From DATDMG01 sp036518955 (GTDB lineage Bacteria > Actinomycetota > Actinomycetes > Actinomycetales > Kineosporiaceae), in NCBI GenBank assembly GCA_036518955.1, contig DATDMG010000146.1:1-7821 (forward strand): DNA of 7,821 bases. The letters run 5' to 3'. Positions within the stretch are counted from its first letter, which is position 1; each line of letters opens with the position of its first letter. Position numbers and translations under genes: made by a program. The notes under the pieces are model-generated. The model did no database searches. It was given only the letters and a program-made list of their open reading frames with translations, and was not told where the DNA came from. This document shows positions 1-6,138 of the stretch, piece after piece.

Positions 1-166
1 GGATGCGGCTTCGCCTGCCCGGTCGGTGGTGCGGGTGAGTTTCACCAATGCCGAGCATTCCACTGTGCAGATCGGCTACGGCTGGTGGGACGTCACCCCT
101 GACCAGCTCGGCACCAGTCCCACCGACCAGACCCCTCTCGACACGAGCCGACTCGCGCACTGTTGA
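1..166 (+). CDS. Trypsin-like protease paralog Z, 3' end only
   Basis: This is the last 54 codons of a protease-family gene whose start lies left of the window; the reading frame begins at base 2. It encodes the end of the C-terminal cysteine domain: the stretch around NAEHSTVQIGYGWWDV, then TPDQLG, and the terminal residues LAHC before TGA. The first 117 bases are identical to the corresponding part of copy B (2831-2947), and only a few substitutions follow, so this is a true member of the array and not a chance ORF. It shows that the array extends upstream and has at least five members. Nothing can be said about its protease domain or catalytic residues. It ends 41 nt before copy A, with the same gap length as between A and B. 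Confidence 0.9.
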   Translation, partial: DAASPARSVVRVSFTNAEHSTVQIGYGWWDVTPDQLGTSPTDQTPLDTSRLAHC

Positions 167-207
167 CCGGCGGCCACCACCGCGAGTGACTGTTCCAGGG
201 AGTACCG

Positions 208-1581
208 ATGATCATGGCTCGGCTCAGGGGTATTGCTGGGCGCTTGCGTGGTGCTGGGTCCGGGCCGGTCCGGCTGCGTCGGCGGTTCGGGGGTCTTGGC
301 CTGTTGGTGGGTGTGGTGGTGGTGTCGGCGTGGGTGGCCGGTGTGCCGTTGGCTCCCGGGTGGGCGGTGGACGGCCCGAACATTCACGCCAACCCCGCCC
401 AGGTGATCGTGTACCTGCACGGTGTGGTCGTGGGCGGTGGGACGCTGGTCAGCCGTGACTGGGTCCTCCTCACCGCCCACGAAGTCCCCCTCACGGACAC
501 CCCGCGCGTTTACACGATCCGTTTCGGCACGGTGACCGATTCCAACGATCCCCGTGACCGGACGAACCTGCGGACGATCGACAGGTTCGCGTTCCCGCGC
601 AGCGGGGGAGACCTCGTGCTGGCCCACCTGGCGGAGCCGGTTCCCGAGGGCACCGTCATCGCTCACGAGCTGGCCAGCGCGGCACCGGCCCCCGGCGCCA
701 CGGCGGTACTGGTGGGATGGGGGCCGGACGGCACTGTGCTGAGATACGGCATCGGGACGGTCTACGACCCGGTCGCCCGCGAGAACGCGGATCTGGTCCG
801 ATCGCATGACCCTTCCTTTGGTGAGGATTTCCCGGTCGGGGTGGAGCCGATGGTCCTCAATCTGATGAGTGATTCTGGTGATTCGGGGAGCGGGGTGTTC
901 GGGGCCGACGGGTCCCTGATCGGCGTCCATTACGGGAGGGTGAACTATCGGCACGCCAACGGGACGGGAAACTTCTACGGCCCTGACTATCTCCTTCCCT
1001 ACGAGCTGCCGGTGTGGGTGTACCGGCGGTGGATCCAGAGTGTGATCAGTGGGGAGGGGTCCTCGTCGTCCGCTCCGCCGCCGCCCGGCGGCTCGCCCCG
1101 GCGCAGGCTGGACGCTGCCGGTGGGGCGCGTGGCGACTTGCCGATGACGTCGCCGCCGCCGACGTCGGTGTGTCTGCCCGGGATGAGGTCGTGCACTTCG
1201 CCGATCTGGGAGCAGGGGGTGTTGTTGGGGGCGGGCAATTACCGGGGCACGGCGTTGGCGCGGTGTGCGTCGGCGGGTGGGTCCGGGTGTTCCTTCAAGG
1301 GCACCGTCTATGCCGGTGGTGCCAGTGCGCGGATGTCGCTGGGGTCTGCGGATGCGCCGTCGGCGCCGGGTACTCGGGAGGTGCAGGTCTGGTGCGCCAC
1401 GACGACGCCGTTCCCGGAGGCGACCTCGCCTGCCCGGTCGGTGGTGCGGGTCAGTTTCACCAATGCCGAGCATTCCACCGTCCAGATCGGTTACGGCTGG
1501 TGGGACGTCACCCCTGACCAACTCGGCATCAGTCCCACCGACCAGAGCCCTCTCGATACGAGCAGACTCGCCCACTGCTGA
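208..1581 (+). CDS. Exported trypsin-like (S1) serine protease, copy A
   Basis: The product is 457 aa. Residues 1-53 form an export signal: an Arg-rich n-region with RLRRRF, a hydrophobic core (GLLVGVVVVSAWVAG) and a likely cleavage site after GWA. The protease domain spans about 54-280. The triad is His91 in LLTAHEV, Asp135 in GGDLVLAH and Ser226 in GDSGSGVF. Their spacing of 44 and 91 residues is close to that of chymotrypsin (45 and 93). A final helix (PVWVYRRWIQSVI) ends the domain. Residues 282-320 are a Ser/Pro/Gly/Arg linker. The C-terminal domain holds Cys322, 329, 353, 361, 396 and 457. AGGGAG lies 5 nt before the ATG; a second ATG two codons later is possible. The residues before the active Ser are MSDS, unlike any sister copy. 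The peptidase class is well supported by the triad; the substrate and the function of the C-terminal domain are unknown. Confidence 0.9.
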   Translation: MIMARLRGIAGRLRGAGSGPVRLRRRFGGLGLLVGVVVVSAWVAGVPLAPGWAVDGPNIHANPAQVIVYLHGVVVGGGTLVSRDWVLLTAHEVPLTDTPRVYTIRFGTVTDSNDPRDRTNLRTIDRFAFPRSGGDLVLAHLAEPVPEGTVIAHELASAAPAPGATAVLVGWGPDGTVLRYGIGTVYDPVARENADLVRSHDPSFGEDFPVGVEPMVLNLMSDSGDSGSGVFGADGSLIGVHYGRVNYRHANGTGNFYGPDYLLPYELPVWVYRRWIQSVISGEGSSSSAPPPPGGSPRRRLDAAGGARGDLPMTSPPPTSVCLPGMRSCTSPIWEQGVLLGAGNYRGTALARCASAGGSGCSFKGTVYAGGASARMSLGSADAPSAPGTREVQVWCATTTPFPEATSPARSVVRVSFTNAEHSTVQIGYGWWDVTPDQLGISPTDQSPLDTSRLAHC

Positions 1582-1622
1582 CCGGCGGCCGTTGCCGCGA
1601 GCGACTGTTCCAGGGAGTACCG

Positions 1623-2996
1623 ATGATCAAGGCTTGGTTCAGCGGTATTGCTGGGCGCCTGGGTGGCACCGGGTCCGGACCGGTCCGGCTGCGCCGGCGG
1701 TTCGCGGGTCGCGGCCTGTTGGTCGGTGTGGTGGTGGTGTCGGCGTGGGTGGCCGGTGTGCCGCTGGCTCCCGGGTGGGCGGTGGACGGCCAGGCCGCTC
1801 GCGTCAACCCCGGCCAGGTGATCGTGTACGAGAACGGTGAGTTCGATGGCAGCGGGACGCTGGTCAGCCGTGACTGGGTCCTGCTCACCGCCCACCAGCT
1901 CGAATACCGGGACACCCCGAGCGCCTACACGATCCGCTTCGGCACGGTGACCGGTTCCCATGACCCTCATGACCGGACGAACCTGCGGACGATCGACAGG
2001 TTCGTGCCCCCGCCCACCGGGGGAGACCTCGTGCTGGCCCACCTGTCGGAGCCGGTTCCCGAGGGCGCCACCCTCATCGCTCACGATCTGGCCAGCGCGG
2101 CACCGGCCCGCGGCACCATGGCGGTACTGCCGGGGTGGGGGCCGGACGGGACTGTCCTGAGATATGGCGTCGGGACGGTCTACGACCCGGTGGCCCGCGA
2201 GAACGCGGACGTGTACCGATCGGAGAACGGCATCTTTCGTGCATTATTCCCGGCCGGGATCGACCCGATGGTCCTCAATCTGAGGACTGGTGTCGGTGAT
2301 TCGGGGAGTGGGGTGTTCGGGGCCGACGGGTCCCTGATCGGTGTCCATAGCGGGACGGGGAGTTATCAGCACGTCAACGGGACGGGAAACCTCTACGGCC
2401 CTGGCTATCTCCTTCCCTACGAGCTGCCGGTGTGGGTGTTCCGGCGGTGGATCCAGCGTGTGATCAGCGGGGAGGGGTCCTCGTCGTCCGCTCCGCCGCC
2501 CGGCGGCTCGCCCCGGCGCAGGCTGGACGACGTCGGTGGGGCGCGTGGGGACCTGCCGATGACGTCGCCGCCGCCGACGTCGGTGTGTCTGCCCGGGATG
2601 ACGTCGTGCACCTCGCCGATCTGGGAGCAGGGGGTGTTGTTGGGGGCGGGCAATTACCGGGGCACGGCGTTGGCGCGGTGTGCGTCGGTGGGCAGTTCCG
2701 GGTGTTCCTTCAAGGGCACCGTCTATGCCGGCGGTGCCAGTGCGCGGATGTCGCTGGGGCCTGCGGATGCGCCGTTGGCGCCGGGTACTCGGGAGGTGCA
2801 GGTCTGGTGCACCACGACCACGTCGTTCCCGGATGCGGCTTCGCCTGCCCGGTCGGTGGTGCGGGTGAGTTTCACCAATGCCGAGCATTCCACTGTGCAG
2901 ATCGGCTACGGCTGGTGGGACGTCACCCCTGACCAGCTCGGCACCAGCCCCACCGACCAGACCCCTCTCGACACGAGCCGACTCGCCCGCTGCTGA
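1623..2996 (+). CDS. Exported trypsin-like (S1) serine protease, copy B
   Basis: This 457-aa paralog has the same layout: export signal (1-53), protease domain (about 54-280), linker, and a six-cysteine C-terminal domain ending in LARC, the only copy with Arg before the terminal Cys. The triad is His91 (LLTAHQL), Asp135 (GGDLVLAH) and Ser227 (GDSGSGVF). It has a one-residue insertion in the segment EGATLIAHD relative to copy A, balanced by one fewer Pro in the linker. The segment before the catalytic Ser is the most divergent part: ENGIFRALFP, then RTGV just before GDSG, placing Arg where trypsin has its S1-floor Asp189. Its first 131 coding bases are identical to those of copy D although copy C lies between. 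The AGGGAG Shine-Dalgarno is 5 nt before the ATG. It follows copy A by 41 nt, which fits co-transcription. Confidence 0.9.
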   Translation: MIKAWFSGIAGRLGGTGSGPVRLRRRFAGRGLLVGVVVVSAWVAGVPLAPGWAVDGQAARVNPGQVIVYENGEFDGSGTLVSRDWVLLTAHQLEYRDTPSAYTIRFGTVTGSHDPHDRTNLRTIDRFVPPPTGGDLVLAHLSEPVPEGATLIAHDLASAAPARGTMAVLPGWGPDGTVLRYGVGTVYDPVARENADVYRSENGIFRALFPAGIDPMVLNLRTGVGDSGSGVFGADGSLIGVHSGTGSYQHVNGTGNLYGPGYLLPYELPVWVFRRWIQRVISGEGSSSSAPPPGGSPRRRLDDVGGARGDLPMTSPPPTSVCLPGMTSCTSPIWEQGVLLGAGNYRGTALARCASVGSSGCSFKGTVYAGGASARMSLGPADAPLAPGTREVQVWCTTTTSFPDAASPARSVVRVSFTNAEHSTVQIGYGWWDVTPDQLGTSPTDQTPLDTSRLARC

Positions 2997-3048
2997 CCCC
3001 GCCGGTCAGGTTGATCGTCTGCGGCCACTGCCGTAGTGACTGTTCTCC

Positions 3049-3054
3049 AGGGAG
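3049..3054 (+). promoter_or_regulatory. Shine-Dalgarno that sets the copy C start
   Basis: AGGGAG lies 5 nt before the ATG at 3060. The same hexamer at the same spacing precedes copies A (197-202) and B (1612-1617). It rules out the GTG at 3036, which would place the ribosome site inside the coding sequence. It lies in a conserved block (GTGACTGTTC, then CAGGGAGTACC) shared by all the gaps. Copies C and D carry two extra bases (TC) in this block compared with A and B. Confidence 0.75.
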
Positions 3055-3059
3055 TACCG

Positions 3060-4433
3060 ATGATCAAGGCTCGGCTCAGCGGTGCCGCTGGGCACTTGGG
3101 TGCCGCTGGGCCCGGACCGGTCCGGCTGCGCCGGCGGTTCCCGGGTCGCGGCTTGCTGGTGGGCGTGGTGGTGGTGGTGTCGGCGTGGGTGGCCGGTGTG
3201 CCGGTGGCTCCCGGGTGGGCGGTGGACGGTCCGAACGCCGACGCCAACCCCGGCCAGGTGATCGTGTACGAGAACGGTCAGTTCGATGGCAGCGGGACGC
3301 TGGTCAGCCGTGACTGGGTCCTGCTCACCGCCCACCAGCTCGATCACCCTGGCACCCCGAGCGCTTACACGATCCGCTTCGGCACGGTGACCGGTTCCAG
3401 CGACCCCCATGACCGGACGAACCTGCGGACGATCGACCGGTTCGCGTCCCCGGAGAGGGGGGGAGACATCGTGCTGGCCCACCTGGCCGAGCCGGTTCCG
3501 GAGGGCACCGTCATCGTCCATGATCTGGCCAGCGCGGCACCGGCCCGCGGCACCATGGCGACACTGGCGGGGTGGGGGCCGGACGGGACTGTCCTGAGGT
3601 ATGGCACCGGGACGGTCTACGACCCGGTCGCCCGCGAGAACGCGGACATGTCCCGATCGGAGAACCCCCGCTTTGGTGAATTCTTCCCGGTCGGGATCGA
3701 GCCGATGATCCTCAATCTGGTGACCCAGTCCGGTGATTCGGGTAGTGGGGTGTTCGGGGCCGATGGGTCCCTGATCGGTGTCCATAGCGGGGCGGGGAGT
3801 TATCAGCACGTCAATGGGACGGGAAACTTCTACGGCCCTGCCTATGTCCTTCCGTACGAGTTGCCGGTGTGGGTGTTCCGGCGGTGGATCCAGCGTGTGA
3901 TCAGTGGGGAGGGGTCCTCGTCGTCCGCTCCGCCGTCCGGCGGCTCGCCTCGGCGCAGGTTGGACGACGTCGGTGGGGCGCGTGGCGACTTGCCGATGAC
4001 GTCGCCGCCGCCGACGTCGGTGTGTCTGCCCGGGATGAGGTCGTGCACCTCACCGATCGGGGAGCCGGGGGTGTTGTTGGGGGCGGGCAATTACCGGGGC
4101 ACGGCGTTGGCGCGGTGTGGGTCGGTGGGCAGTTCCGGGTGTTCCTTCAAGGGCACCGTCTATGCCGGCGGTGCCAGTGCCCGCATGTCCTTGGGGCCCG
4201 CCACTGCGCCCTTGGCGCCGGGTACACGGGAGGTCCAGGTCTGGTGCGCCACCACCACGCCGTTCCCGGAGGCGACCTCGCCTGCCCGGTCGGTGGTGCG
4301 GGTGAGTTTCACCAATGCCGAGCATTCCACTGTGCAGATCGGTTACGGCTGGTGGGACGTCACCCCTGACCAGCTCGGTGCCAGTCCCACCGACCAGAGC
4401 CCTCTCGATACGAGCAGACTCGCCCACTGCTGA
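3060..4433 (+). CDS. Exported trypsin-like (S1) serine protease, copy C
   Basis: The ATG at 3060 is chosen because AGGGAG sits 5 nt upstream, it begins with MIKA like copies B and D, and it gives the family length of 457 aa. An in-frame GTG at 3036 lies upstream of the Shine-Dalgarno and is not conserved. The triad is His92 (LLTAHQL), Asp136 (GGDIVLAH) and Ser227 (GDSGSGVF). The hydrophobic core of the signal has one extra Val from a longer GTG run. The variable segment reads ENPRFGEFFP, then VTQS before GDSG. The linker has PPS where the others have PPP or PPPP. The C-terminal domain keeps all six cysteines but has IGEPG in place of the IWEQG of the sisters. The 3' end is a mosaic of copy-A-like and copy-B-like bases. 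The 63-nt gap before it is the longest in the array. Confidence 0.9.
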   Translation: MIKARLSGAAGHLGAAGPGPVRLRRRFPGRGLLVGVVVVVSAWVAGVPVAPGWAVDGPNADANPGQVIVYENGQFDGSGTLVSRDWVLLTAHQLDHPGTPSAYTIRFGTVTGSSDPHDRTNLRTIDRFASPERGGDIVLAHLAEPVPEGTVIVHDLASAAPARGTMATLAGWGPDGTVLRYGTGTVYDPVARENADMSRSENPRFGEFFPVGIEPMILNLVTQSGDSGSGVFGADGSLIGVHSGAGSYQHVNGTGNFYGPAYVLPYELPVWVFRRWIQRVISGEGSSSSAPPSGGSPRRRLDDVGGARGDLPMTSPPPTSVCLPGMRSCTSPIGEPGVLLGAGNYRGTALARCGSVGSSGCSFKGTVYAGGASARMSLGPATAPLAPGTREVQVWCATTTPFPEATSPARSVVRVSFTNAEHSTVQIGYGWWDVTPDQLGASPTDQSPLDTSRLAHC

Positions 4434-4465
4434 CCGGCGGCCGCTGCCGCGAGTGACTGTTCTCC

Positions 4466-4471
4466 AGGGGG
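4466..4471 (+). promoter_or_regulatory. Variant Shine-Dalgarno of copy D
   Basis: AGGGGG lies 5 nt before the ATG at 4477, where the three other complete copies have AGGGAG. It supports the 4477 start. The single A-to-G change could modestly lower initiation, but this is inference. Confidence 0.65.
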
Positions 4472-4476
4472 TACTG

Positions 4477-5850
4477 ATGATCAAGGCTTGGTTCAGCGGT
4501 ATTGCTGGGCGCCTGGGTGGCACCGGGTCCGGACCGGTCCGGCTGCGCCGGCGGTTCGCGGGTCGCGGCCTGTTGGTCGGTGTGGTGGTGGTGTCGGCGT
4601 GGGTGGCGGGTGTGCCGTTGGCTCCCGGGTGGGCGGTGGACGGTCCGAACGCTGACGTCAACCCCGGCCAGGTGATCGTGTACGAGAACGGTGTGTTCGA
4701 TGGCGGCGGGACGCTGGTCAGCCGTGACTGGGTCCTGTTCGCCGGCCACCAGCTCGATCACCCTGGCACCCCGAGCGCTTACACGATCCGTTTCGGCACG
4801 GTGACCGGTTCCAGCGATCCCGGTGACCGGACGAACCTGCGGACGGTCGACAGGTTCGTGTTCCCGCCCAGCGGGGGAGACCTCGTGCTGGCCCACCTGT
4901 CGGAGTCGGTTCCCGAGGGCACCGTCATCGTTCATGATCTGGCCAGCGCGGCACCGGCCCGCGGCACCATGGCGACACTGCCGGGGTGGGGGCCGGACGG
5001 GACTGTCCTGAGATATGGCACCGGGACGGTCTACGACCCGGTCGCCCGCGAGAACGCGGAGGTTTTCCGATCGCAGTACCCCTTGTTTCATATATTCTTC
5101 CCGGCTGGGATCGACCCACTGGTCCTCAATCTGGCGGTCCAGTCTGGTGATTCGGGGAGTGGGGTGTTCGGGGCCGACGGGTCCCTGATCGGCGTCCATA
5201 GCGGGAATGGGAACTATCAGCATGTCAACGGGACGGGAAACCTCTACGGCCCTGGCTATTACCTTGCCTACCAACTGCCGGTGTGGGAGTACCGGCAGTG
5301 GATCCAGAGCGTGATCAGTGGGGAGGGGTCCTCGTCGTCCGCTCCGCCGCCCGGCGGCTCGCCCCGGCGCAGGTTGGATGACGTCGTCGGCGGCGGCGGT
5401 GTGGGTCTGCCGATGACGTCGCCGCCGCCGACGCCGGTGTGTCTGCCCGGGATGTGGTCGTGCACCTCGCCGATCTGGGAGCAGGGGGTGTTGTTGGGGG
5501 CGGGCAACTACCGGGGCACCGCGCTGGCGCGGTGCGCGTCGGCGGGCAGTTCCGGGTGTTCCTTCAACGCCACCGCCTATGCCATCGGGGCAAGCGCCCG
5601 CATGTCCTTGGGGCCCGCCACCGCGCCCTTGGCCCCGGGCACTCGGGAGGTCCAGGTCTGGTGCACCACCACCACGCCGTTCCCGGACGCGACCTCGCCC
5701 GCTCGGTCGGTGGTGCGGGTCAGTTTCACCAATGCCGAGCATTCCACCGTCCAGATCGGCTATGGCTGGTGGGACGTCACCCCTGACCAGCTCGGCACCA
5801 GCCCCACCGACCAGAGCCCTCTCGACACGAGCCGACTCGCCCACTGCTGA
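4477..5850 (+). CDS. Exported trypsin-like (S1) serine protease, copy D
   Basis: This last, complete copy is 457 aa when started at the ATG at 4477. An in-frame upstream ATG at 4315 lies inside copy C in another frame and is rejected. The triad is His91, Asp135 and Ser226, but the residues before His are FAG, not LTA (WVLFAGHQL), a change in an otherwise fixed motif. The variable segment is QYPLFHIFFP, then AVQS before GDSG, more hydrophobic than in the sisters. The linker differs (DDVVGGGGVG, losing the ARGD seen in A-C), and the C-terminal domain has NATAYAI where the others have KGTVYAG. All six cysteines and the terminal HC are present. Its Shine-Dalgarno, AGGGGG, is slightly weaker than the AGGGAG of the others. 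It is the most divergent member and ends the array; a small hairpin follows directly. Confidence 0.9.
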   Translation: MIKAWFSGIAGRLGGTGSGPVRLRRRFAGRGLLVGVVVVSAWVAGVPLAPGWAVDGPNADVNPGQVIVYENGVFDGGGTLVSRDWVLFAGHQLDHPGTPSAYTIRFGTVTGSSDPGDRTNLRTVDRFVFPPSGGDLVLAHLSESVPEGTVIVHDLASAAPARGTMATLPGWGPDGTVLRYGTGTVYDPVARENAEVFRSQYPLFHIFFPAGIDPLVLNLAVQSGDSGSGVFGADGSLIGVHSGNGNYQHVNGTGNLYGPGYYLAYQLPVWEYRQWIQSVISGEGSSSSAPPPGGSPRRRLDDVVGGGGVGLPMTSPPPTPVCLPGMWSCTSPIWEQGVLLGAGNYRGTALARCASAGSSGCSFNATAYAIGASARMSLGPATAPLAPGTREVQVWCTTTTPFPDATSPARSVVRVSFTNAEHSTVQIGYGWWDVTPDQLGTSPTDQSPLDTSRLAHC

Positions 5851-5852
5851 CC

Positions 5853-5868
5853 CACCGGTCAGCCGGTG
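5853..5868 (+). terminator. Hairpin directly after the protease array
   Basis: CACCGG, a four-base loop TCAG, then CCGGTG form a perfect 6-bp stem starting 2 nt after the copy D stop codon. No T-run follows, so it is not a classic intrinsic terminator. GC-rich hairpins without a U tract can terminate transcription or protect 3' ends in actinobacteria. Its position at the end of the array is the main argument. None of the gaps inside the array has the full hairpin. Confidence 0.35.
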
Positions 5869-5896
5869 CCGCCCCCTGTCGTGTCCGGGTTGTCGG

Positions 5897-5947
5897 CGCC
5901 ACCTCGGCGGCCAGGGTGCGCCCGTCCGGGCTGAACTCCAGCGGCCG
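5897..5947 (-). pseudogene. Relic resembling part of a WD40 repeat
   Basis: Read on the minus strand, this short stretch encodes RPLEFSPDGRTLAAEVA. The core FSPDGRTLA matches the typical strand of bacterial WD40 repeats (usually VAFSPDGRTLA). The flanking translation has no further WD40 repeat and no WD dipeptide at the expected distance, and the enclosing minus-strand frame is only about 100 codons and runs into copy D. The simplest reading is a leftover of a decayed WD40 gene. A chance match in GC-rich sequence cannot be excluded because only about ten residues match. Confidence 0.35.
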
Positions 5948-6069
5948 GGGCGTGCCGGCGCCCGTGCTCGAGCCGGGGCCCGGGGAGGTCGACGAGCGCC
6001 GCGGGAACCCCTCGAGAGCATCGGCCGAACGCGGGAGCAGATCGTCCGCCAAAGCACTGAGCGTCGCTC

Positions 6070-6076
6070 TACAAAT
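6070..6076 (+). promoter_or_regulatory. Possible -10 element upstream of gmd
   Basis: TACAAAT lies in the only clearly AT-richer patch of the intergenic region and roughly resembles a sigma-70-type -10 box. No good -35 box is visible 16-18 nt upstream. If used, it would give a leader of roughly 145 nt that includes the 6113-6138 hairpin. This is weak evidence, offered only as a candidate. Confidence 0.18.
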
Positions 6077-6112
6077 ACGCGCCGTCACAACGCTGGTGCC
6101 AGACTCCCAGTC

Positions 6113-6138
6113 ATCGCGGGGGCGACGAGCCCCGCGAT
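6113..6138 (+). repeat. Perfect 9-bp inverted repeat upstream of gmd
   Basis: ATCGCGGGG (6113-6121) pairs exactly with CCCCGCGAT (6130-6138) around an 8-nt loop. This is a stable hairpin about 90 nt before the gmd start. No T-run follows. It could terminate upstream transcription, fold in the gmd leader, or serve as an operator for a dimeric regulator; the sequence does not decide between these. Confidence 0.5.

Larger units (their letters stand above)
1..5850 (+). repeat. Tandem array of about 1.42-kb protease gene units
   Basis: Four full units and the tail of a fifth lie head to tail. Start-to-start distances are 1415, 1437 and 1417 bp. The units include both the coding sequence and the short intergenic leader with its Shine-Dalgarno, so whole gene-plus-leader blocks were duplicated. 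Most of the unit is nearly the same between copies. The differences cluster in a few short windows within the protease domain and in the linker. Tandem expansion by unequal recombination is the simplest origin. No transposase, terminal inverted repeat or integrase gene is seen in the window. Confidence 0.93.

Noticed and set aside
793..876. Diversity-generating retroelement as the cause of the variable segment
   Set aside because: No reverse transcriptase or template repeat is visible in the window, and the substitutions are not limited to adenine positions.
1129..1137. RGD tripeptide in the linker of copies A-C as an integrin-type adhesion motif
   Set aside because: Three residues in an Arg/Gly/Asp-rich linker are expected by chance, and copy D has lost it; no other adhesion feature is seen.
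3036..3059. GTG start eight codons upstream for copy C
   Set aside because: It lies before the Shine-Dalgarno, is out of frame in the A and B leaders because of a two-base difference, and breaks the constant length of 457 aa.
3166..3182. GTG-run and CCG-run length differences as phase-variable repeats
   Set aside because: The runs change by whole codons (one extra Val in copy C, 2-4 Pro in the linkers) and keep the frame, so they are ordinary slippage and not an on/off switch.
1..5850. Composite transposon or insertion sequence behind the tandem array
   Set aside because: No transposase, terminal inverted repeats or target duplications are visible; simple tandem duplication explains the repeats.
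4360..6057. Very long minus-strand open frame (565 codons), and similar ones opposite copies A-C
   Set aside because: They lie antisense to well-supported protease genes, encode Arg/His/Pro-rich sequence without known motifs, and arise because GC-rich codons on one strand leave few stops on the other.
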